A DNA stretch of 24,092 nucleotides. Source: Mnemiopsis leidyi (taxonomy: Eukaryota > Ctenophora > Tentaculata > Lobata > Bolinopsidae). Location of the stretch: contig JH156737.1 of assembly GCA_000226015.1 (NCBI GenBank), positions 786-24,877 of the forward strand, read 5' to 3'. A program made the position numbers and the translations under genes. The notes beneath the pieces are model-generated. The model had not been told where the DNA came from, ran no database searches, and was given only the letters and a program-made list of their open reading frames with translations. Within the stretch, counting starts at the first letter, position 1. Every line of letters begins with the position of its first letter. This document shows positions 20,601 to 24,092 of the stretch, in pieces.

Positions 20601-21668
20601 GTGTATTATATTAAAATAAACGAAGGATAATTTTGATAAGATTACTCACATTTTTCTCCACAACTTGAAGAAGGTATGTCCAACTAGCGAAATCATTTGG
20701 GTTCTCTTCAACAGCCTTCCAGAATCCTCTTTCTTCAGCTGTAGGAACTTCGTCAGGACCAGGACCATCCTAAAATGATATTTGGTAAACTTTTGATGAG
20801 CAAATTAGGGGGTGAGGGAAAACTGATCTACCAAATACACATAGTTGTGCAATTCAGAGCATTTAAGCTATCTCAAAATCTAATTCACTATCATCTGAAA
20901 ATTAACACGGACTATCATCTATCAGATTAAAGCAAACACAAGGAAATTATAATACACACTAACAATGCAAGGTTTATTTACGATACTTACATCATCGTTT
21001 ATATCATCAAGAACTATCATCTCTGGTTTCTCTTTTTCAGGTCCTTTTACTTCCACGATTTCTGGTGATGGAAATGATATAAATGTATAAATTAAGCTTT
21101 CAACTTCTACTAACTAGTGTTTTACTAGCCATTACAACAATAAAGTAATAAAAAGTTAAAGTCTACCAAGATTATTACTACCCACCATCACTTTGTGCAA
21201 CCATGGGAGTTTCTTCACTCTGTGCCTGCACAACTTCATCTTCTGGTCCAGCTTCCTTGGTTCGAGTATCACTGGTTTCAACTTGCATCTGATCAACAAC
21301 TTCCTCGTTAGTTGACTTAACAGCAGGAGCCTCGACTTCTTCATGATTATTGTGGTTATTGTCATTCCCATTGGTAGCCACATCTTCTTGTGCCTCTGGT
21401 TGTTCTACAGTAGATTCCTCAGGTATGGGTTCTTCAGGCACAGATTCGTCAGCCAAAGTTTCTGCAGCTTCATCACTGTATGCTCTAGTTTTTTAGATCT
21501 ACGGCTACTTCTCTTTTCTACTTTTTCAGATTCTTCGATATCTTCACTGCCACGACTTCTTTTAGATGATCTTCTTTTGCTTTGCTTCACTTGGTTTTCT
21601 TTAAGATCTTCTTCAAGATTTTCCTCTTGTACACTACTATCAAAGGTAACATCACTTGTCTCGTCCAT
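8476..21668 (-). CDS. PRPF39: Pre-mRNA-processing factor 39 (U1 snRNP HAT-repeat protein), 17 exons
   Basis: Helps U1 snRNP recognise 5' splice sites in the nucleus. Exons 1-17: 21186-21668, 20991-21061, 20650-20769, 20303-20428, 20086-20192, 19415-19579, 18712-19219, 18351-18550, 17528-17654, 17214-17340, 17014-17107, 16691-16865, 16447-16579, 11021-11142, 10504-10595, 10142-10298, 8476-8607. Phases join throughout if one base missing from exon 1 is allowed, giving about 979 residues (human about 670). HAT-type family matches: [108 protein letters not shown]. Residues 358-527 are a charged insertion; residues 884-979 are Asn/Gln/Tyr-rich. Intron 13 holds a whole receptor gene on the other strand. 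Exon 15 has a weak pyrimidine tract and is the least certain exon; the extreme N-terminus is also uncertain. Confidence 0.92.
8690..9954 (+). mobile_element. CR1/L2-like non-LTR retrotransposon relic, internally deleted
   Basis: Reverse-transcriptase domain pieces appear in shifting frames. 8717-8870 encodes the basic linker; 8890-9090 has [16 protein letters not shown] and [13 protein letters not shown]; 9150-9390 has [35 protein letters not shown] and SNYRPVS. The catalytic palm is missing, and the frame resumes at about 9530 with the C-terminal region ([13 protein letters not shown] at about 9606, then [11 protein letters not shown] and [13 protein letters not shown]), ending with a stop near 9954. 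A 38-bp segment is duplicated at the deletion (9400-9437 and 9468-9505). The relic lies in PRPF39 intron 16 in antisense. No endonuclease domain is visible. It is dead. Confidence 0.85.
9400..9505 (+). repeat. Tandem 38-bp duplication in the LINE relic
   Basis: The same 38 bases, beginning ACAAGAGTATGGTATTGTTG, occur at 9400-9437 and 9468-9505, a 68-bp period. It sits exactly where the reverse-transcriptase frame is lost, so it may mark the internal deletion. Confidence 0.8.
10142..10298 (-). other. PRPF39: PRPF39 exon 16: Asn/Tyr/Arg-rich repeats
   Basis: Bounded by TTGTTAG and GTGAGT. Encodes 52 complete residues with two tandem copies of NYNNRDR, then [14 protein letters not shown] and a GGGGY end. 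Low complexity, probably disordered, with prion-like composition. Its first base completes a codon begun in exon 15. Confidence 0.85.
10447..10913. repeat. Inverted repeat flanking PRPF39 exon 15
   Basis: The 47-nt arm 10447-10493 and the reverse complement of 10867-10913 share AGTCTC, AGCCCGACACT and TGGAATTC and match at roughly four of five positions. Exon 15 (10504-10595) lies between the arms, so the pre-mRNA could fold around it. Confidence 0.75.
10840..10875. repeat. Adjacent perfect palindromes
   Basis: AATTCCACCGGTGGAATT (10840-10857) is an 18-bp perfect palindrome. GTGGAATTCCAC (10864-10875) is a 12-bp perfect palindrome made of the same half-motif. They overlap the right arm of the inverted repeat that flanks exon 15. 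Confidence 0.9.
11169..11216. repeat. 12-bp tandem repeat, 4 copies
   Basis: AAAATATTACTC and AAAATACTACTC alternate (11169-11180, 11181-11192, 11193-11204, 11205-11216). On the PRPF39 strand this lies 27-74 nt upstream of the exon 14 acceptor and multiplies TGAGTAATATTTT-like branch and pyrimidine context. Confidence 0.9.
11258..11410 (-). mobile_element. SINE B, tRNA-derived, copy 1
   Basis: On the minus strand it begins TGGCTCAGTGGCGCAGTCGG (box A), then CTGCTAATCG, and a box-B-like AGCAGTTCGATTC, followed by an unrelated body ending near CCCCACGGTCCACTCA. It is close to identical, apart from small indels, to 22332-22480, which identifies it as a dispersed element. The head resembles a tRNA with an anticodon loop CTGCTAA. 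It sits in PRPF39 intron 13, upstream of the nested receptor gene. Confidence 0.85.
11711..11717 (+). promoter_or_regulatory. TATA-like box of the nested receptor gene
   Basis: TATAAAA stands 180 bp upstream of the receptor start codon at 11897, with no other start codon joined to the frame by a visible exon. It would place transcription start near 11740 and a 5' leader of about 155 nt. This is inference from motif and spacing alone. Confidence 0.45.
11897..16081 (+). CDS. LDLa-repeat 7TM receptor, GRL101/relaxin-receptor-like, nested in PRPF39 intron 13
   Basis: Probable G-protein-coupled surface receptor. Exons: 11897-11963, 12140-12279, 12545-12743, 12883-12998, 13160-16081; phases join and total 1147 residues. 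Residues 1-22 form a signal peptide ([15 protein letters not shown]), cut probably after FFA. The roughly 650-residue Cys-rich ectodomain has about six LDLa-like modules, e.g. [47 protein letters not shown] and [16 protein letters not shown]. Helices, approximately: 669-690, 710-731, 750-776, 797-818, 912-936, 968-990, 998-1020. LGR-type signs: [11 protein letters not shown] in TM2, YGNDGVCLF before TM5, [10 protein letters not shown] in TM6, NSVLNPLLY in TM7. No leucine-rich repeats are seen, the DRY position reads LCR, and extracellular loop 2 is about 90 residues. The tail is basic ([16 protein letters not shown]). The ATG at 13151 is intronic, since CACAG/GTA at 13159-13160 is the acceptor. 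The ligand cannot be inferred. Confidence 0.9.
16082..16446. other. 3' flank of the receptor gene within PRPF39 intron 13
   Basis: Non-coding. It contains an imperfect GC-rich hairpin at 16259-16285 (CCCGT and CCCG pair with CGGG and ACGGG around the loop TGCTTAT, with a 2-nt bulge) in the likely 3' untranslated region. No canonical AATAAA was found close to the stop codon; ATTAAA occurs near 16290. Confidence 0.5.
17812..18031. repeat. Long hairpin in PRPF39 intron 8
   Basis: The arms 17812-17902 (91 nt) and 17945-18031 (87 nt) are near-perfect inverted complements with a few substitutions and small indels; the loop is 42 nt. Shared arm sequences include GACAACTCTATTAGTCCTAT and TTGCTACAAGATGTA. 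Similarity extends weakly outward on the right arm to about 18060 after an indel. The 12-mer GCGTCTAAAATA occurs in direct orientation on both sides (17795-17806 and 18067-18078). It could be a foldback/MITE element or a source of long hairpin RNA. No open frame lies inside it. Confidence 0.92.
18712..19219 (-). other. PRPF39: PRPF39 exon 7: charged helix and acidic Pro-rich insertion
   Basis: The largest internal exon, residues 358-527. It begins with the end of the N-terminal HAT region ([12 protein letters not shown]). Then comes a Glu/Arg/Lys-rich stretch ([33 protein letters not shown]) typical of a coiled coil or single alpha-helix, then an acidic Pro-rich part with tandem EEP/EPP units ([17 protein letters not shown]). 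The vertebrate linker at this place is much shorter. The long plus-strand frame over this exon (18833-19432) is its shadow. Confidence 0.88.
19763..19883. promoter_or_regulatory. Cluster of three CACGTG boxes and two CRE sites in PRPF39 intron 5
   Basis: CACGTG cores stand at 19765-19770 (within the palindrome GTCACGTGAC), 19781-19786 and 19796-19801. Two perfect TGACGTCA octamers stand at 19863-19870 and 19876-19883. CACGTG binds bHLH-zip factors (USF, MYC/MAX, TFE families); TGACGTCA binds CREB/ATF. A CTATAA lies between the groups at about 19815. The spacing and density suggest an intronic enhancer or internal promoter. Function is inferred from motifs only. Confidence 0.6.
21186..21668 (-). 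other. PRPF39: PRPF39 exon 1 with a 1-nt frame break
   Basis: Starts at ATG 21668 ([12 protein letters not shown]) and is Ser/Arg/Lys- then Glu-rich. The frame in use up to RSSRRSKK changes by one base across the A-run (T6 on the plus strand, 21489-21494). Downstream the frame [18 protein letters not shown] runs open to the donor at 21185. One extra A would join both frames and make the whole coding length a multiple of three. A 41-nt intron (GTAGATCT to CTGCAG) would also join them, giving RSSQTLADES. Confidence 0.7.
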
Positions 21669-22002
21669 GATACCTAATTGGAAAACTTGCTGAGATAGTA
21701 ATTTTATCTAATACAAATAATTGGGTTCAGTCTATTTTCATAGGTTCACTGGTGATCATAGGGTCCCTACATTTATTAGAGTGGTAACAACCACCTCAAA
21801 AATACACTAAACTGAAAATTTTTGAACTTCAAGACTTCTCAATCGATTTTCCTTCAATTTAAGCCAGTGTTCACAAGAAAAGCAAAAAAAATTGCCACTT
21901 GCCACCCCTATAAATGACAATATAAAGTGTGGTATAAGATCCCCTAGAAATTTTATCAGTAAAGAAAGTTCATTAATGTTTTGGGTTTATCAAGCTCTCA
22001 TC
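21669..22002. other. 5' flank of PRPF39
   Basis: No ORF of note and no clear TATA box on the minus strand. The PRPF39 transcription start probably lies here, shortly upstream of 21668. Confidence 0.4.
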
Positions 22003-22215
22003 AGGGCCTGGGTAGCTTAGTGGTTAGGGCCTTATTATATAGCAACAGTCTGGATTACTGGAAGTCGTGGGTTCAATTCCTGCTCCAGCTCCCACGCCTT
22101 ATTTTCCAAACCTTCCTCTGATTGGTCTCATGCCAGATCCTGTTATCTTATACTTATAATTTTAATTCGGACACTCCAACAGCCACATGTTACACAAGTG
22201 TAATGGCCAATTACA
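22003..22215 (+). mobile_element. SINE C, tRNA-headed element
   Basis: GGGTAGCTTAGTGGTTAGGG (box A) and GTGGGTTCAATTCCTGC (box B in a T-arm-like stem) lie about 55 nt apart at 22010-22080, followed by a body without open frames that ends where a reversed SINE A tail begins. The head differs from SINE A and SINE B, so this is a third tRNA-derived type or a diverged head. Only one copy is seen here. Confidence 0.6.
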
Positions 22216-22216
22216 G

Positions 22217-22307
22217 GCCGAATGTACATTTATACATACACGCCAGTGATGGTTAAGGTAGTATATACCATATTCGCTGCAATGGGCAGCTACTCATTTT
22301 ACCCTCA
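22217..22307 (-). mobile_element. SINE A 3' tail, reversed
   Basis: GCCGAATGTACATTTATACA, CACGCCAGTGATGGTTAAGG and GCTGCAATGGGCAGCTACTC are the reverse complement of the tail at about 23985-24092. The head is absent and about 22 nt are missing in the middle. It is a 5'-truncated copy wedged between SINE C and SINE B. Confidence 0.8.
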
Positions 22308-22331
22308 CACCCGATTTATCGAGCATTAGAC

Positions 22332-22507
22332 TGAGTGGACCGTGGGGCTGCATAGATCCAACGGAATCCTTAGCTAAGCACCAACGATGCTCAGCCCATG
22401 GCCAGTGCGGCAGCAGGGAATCGAACTGTTAACCTTTCGATTAGCAGACAGACGATTTAACCGACTGTGCCACTGAGCCACTATTCAACCGACTGCCCCA
22501 CTGAGCT
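22332..22507 (-). mobile_element. SINE B, copy 2, with duplicated tRNA head
   Basis: 22332-22480 matches 11258-11410 closely in the same orientation. Immediately beyond it, 22481-22507 repeats the first 27 nt of the head in slightly changed form (ends CAACCGACTGCCCCACTGAG), so the box-A end is present twice in tandem. Confidence 0.8.
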
Positions 22508-22599
22508 TTGCAATTTATTGCTCACAACCCAAAGTTAACATTATCAGACACACCGGTAGCAAGTTGGTCTTATATGGCAGTGCTGTACATTGTACAAGC

Positions 22600-23278
22600 A
22601 ACAGTGTGTAAAAACACTTGGTTCTTGCTTCCAACAATATTAACGTTACAAGCTCTAATCAGGCCACATCTTGAGAATTGCTTTCGACTTTGGGATCCTG
22701 CACTTTGCAGCAGAGCATGGAAATAGGTCACAAATTTTAATGGTTGAGATTGCCCAGAGGTGCTTTATTAGGATGAATAAAGAGCTAGAGCTCCTTTCTT
22801 AATCTGAGTGACTGCAGATTCTTCAGCTGACCACCCTTGCTGAGACTTGATAGACGCTCTAAAGGTGACCTGATCGAAGTTTACAAAGCTAGCCAGGGCT
22901 TATCCCAACTTGTTGGTGTTTTTAATTTTAGTAGGTCTGGACAAAATTTGGTTTGTGAACCAGGAAATAGTAAACCTTCTATGATTATCTGTATTAAAAG
23001 ACACTTTATCAGTTAAACAGTAATTATATCTTGGAATATGCTACCAATTGAGGTGAGACTGCCTTAGATCTTTCAATGTTTTCAAAATTAATTTAGAGAT
23101 TTTCAAGAGTCAATCTAGAGCTCTTGGGGCTTCTAGCAGTGGGCATGATTGGGATATTTTGGATGGAGTGTTGAATCGTATAGGAAGTGGAAGTTACTTG
23201 GAGAACAAGATAAAGCATAAAAATCTAAAAGATAACCCTTTCGTTGCTAAAAAATCTAACCTGAGTGTTAATTATTAA
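22600..23278 (+). mobile_element. CR1-like LINE, 3' end of the reverse-transcriptase ORF, degenerate
   Basis: LIRPHLENCFRLWDPALCS (about 22655) is the usual motif near the end of the RT domain. It is followed in changing frames by AQRCFIRMNKELELLS, GDLIEVYKASQGLSQ, SWNMLPIEV and FKINLEIFK. The final open piece, GVLNRIGSGSYLENKIKHKN, runs to a TAA at 23276-23278. Several stops and frame breaks show that it is dead. It differs from the LINE relic at 8690-9954. Confidence 0.75.
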
Positions 23279-23293
23279 ATTACATTTAATTAT

Positions 23294-23521
23294 ATGGGCA
23301 TACAAAACCCTGAAGAAATCTCAGATAGTGAATTTGCCACAACAGCTGCCATCACTAGGAATCTAACAGGCCTCATGCTGCAACAGAAAACTGGCCTAAA
23401 CCGGCTGGACAGGTCAGAAATGGCTAAAGTGAAGACCTCACTATTGCAAAAGAGAAATGAAAGTTTCAAAGAGAGTTACGATGAGCTAAAGACTAAACAG
23501 ACCCTAAGTTCCTTGACCTAG
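23294..23521 (+). CDS. Small ORF of 75 codons, unrecognised, possibly element-derived
   Basis: Begins ATGGGCATACAAAACCCTGA only 15 nt after the LINE stop codon and ends at TAG 23519-23521. The peptide is hydrophilic and predicted helical (MGIQNPEEISDSEFATTAAI at the start, SLLQKRNESFKESYDELK near the end), with no cysteine, signal or membrane segment. No family was recognised. It might be part of a mobile element, an exon of an unseen gene, or chance. Confidence 0.25.
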   Translation: MGIQNPEEISDSEFATTAAITRNLTGLMLQQKTGLNRLDRSEMAKVKTSLLQKRNESFKESYDELKTKQTLSSLT

Positions 23522-23830
23522 CCAGAGAAAAAAGGCCATAAAGTTGGCTGCCAGCACTAAAGTCTAAAATTGGTAAATCTAACATCATGGTTAAGTAAAA
23601 ATGACAATTAACCCAACCGATGCCCCTATTTGTGGGCTTAAATGGAGCAAATCAATAAAAAGTTTCATATGGCTGTACAAAATTAAAGAAAACACATAAA
23701 TTTAACTGCCCACAATATGGAACAACTAAGCATTCAATAAAGGTTTAAAAAGTTCAGTAATGTCATGCATAAATAACAGTTAGTTCTGATTAGTTAATTC
23801 GAATTGTTCTCTGTTTAGCTGATTTAAGTT
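23522..23830. other. Non-coding spacer
   Basis: AT-rich with no motif I can support. It lies between the small ORF and the SINE A copy at the window end. Confidence 0.4.
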
Positions 23831-24092
23831 ATGGGCTGGTGGTGTAGTGGTTTGCTTCTCGGCTCCCACGCAGGAGGTCGGGGGTTCAAATCCCGTATCC
23901 GCCAGTCCTAGAGAAGTGCGCTAAGGGCATTTGCCTATGCAACCTTCTTCGGTCGACTCAGCCGAATGATCGGGAAACCGTGATTGAGGGTTAAATGAGT
24001 AGCTGCCCATTGCAGCGAAGTCTCGGGCGATAAAAGTATGGTACACACTACCTTAACCGTCACTGGCGTGTATGTATAATTGTACATTCGGC
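23831..24092 (+). mobile_element. SINE A, most complete copy, runs off the window end
   Basis: 23836-23905 folds roughly like a tRNA: CTGGTGG pairs with CCGCCAG as acceptor stem, GTGTAGTGGTTTGC is box A, CCCACGC lies in the anticodon region, and GGGGGTTCAAATCCC is box B. It looks closest to tRNA-Gly. The body follows without a break (GTGCGCTAAGGGCATTTGCC, ACTCAGCCGAATGATCGG, GTGATTGAGGGTTAAATGAG) to the TACATTCGGC tail. Body matches at 2085-2233 and 22217-22307 show that it is a dispersed SINE rather than a tRNA gene. Confidence 0.85.

Noticed and set aside
23836..23905. Functional tRNA-Gly gene
   Set aside because: Stem mismatches in the anticodon arm and a conserved body shared with two other loci show that it is a SINE head.

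Overview
The window comes from an invertebrate animal genome. It is AT-rich, the genes are split by GT-AG introns, the proteins are clearly metazoan (KDEL receptor, PRPF39, an LDLa-containing 7TM receptor), and it carries tRNA-derived SINEs and fragments of CR1/L2-like LINEs. The receptor resembles the GRL101/relaxin-receptor-like LGR group. My impression is a cnidarian or other early-branching invertebrate, but the sequence alone does not settle the species.

Layout. 1-2319: non-coding 5' flank with SINE pieces and small hairpins. 2320-6840 (+): a complete six-exon KDEL receptor of 212 codons, the same length as the human protein. Its second intron ends in a 50-bp x 8 minisatellite in which every unit repeats the 3' splice site and the first 29 nt of exon 3. 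6841-8475: space between convergent genes, with one CpG-richer patch. 8476-21668 (-): PRPF39, a U1 snRNP splicing factor, reconstructed here as 17 exons and about 979 residues. It has an added charged insertion in the linker between its HAT arrays and an Asn/Gln/Tyr-rich tail. One 1-nt frame break lies in a homopolymer in exon 1.

11897-16081 (+): a five-exon gene for an LDLa-repeat 7TM receptor of about 1147 residues. It lies wholly inside the 5.3-kb intron 13 of PRPF39 on the opposite strand and has its own TATA-like promoter. PRPF39 introns also hold a LINE relic (8690-9954), an inverted repeat flanking exon 15, a long hairpin (17812-18031), and a tight cluster of three CACGTG boxes and two TGACGTCA sites (19763-19883).

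21669-24092: 5' flank of PRPF39 followed by a nest of mobile-element pieces: three tRNA-headed SINE types, a second LINE 3' end and a small unrecognised ORF.

The three genes have no shared pathway: one retrieves ER proteins, one helps select 5' splice sites, one is a surface receptor. The main interest is in gene architecture: a tandem array of decoy splice acceptors, a nested antisense receptor gene, and introns with strong secondary structure. All exon boundaries were read by eye from reading-frame continuity, splice signals and similarity to remembered protein families; no search was run.
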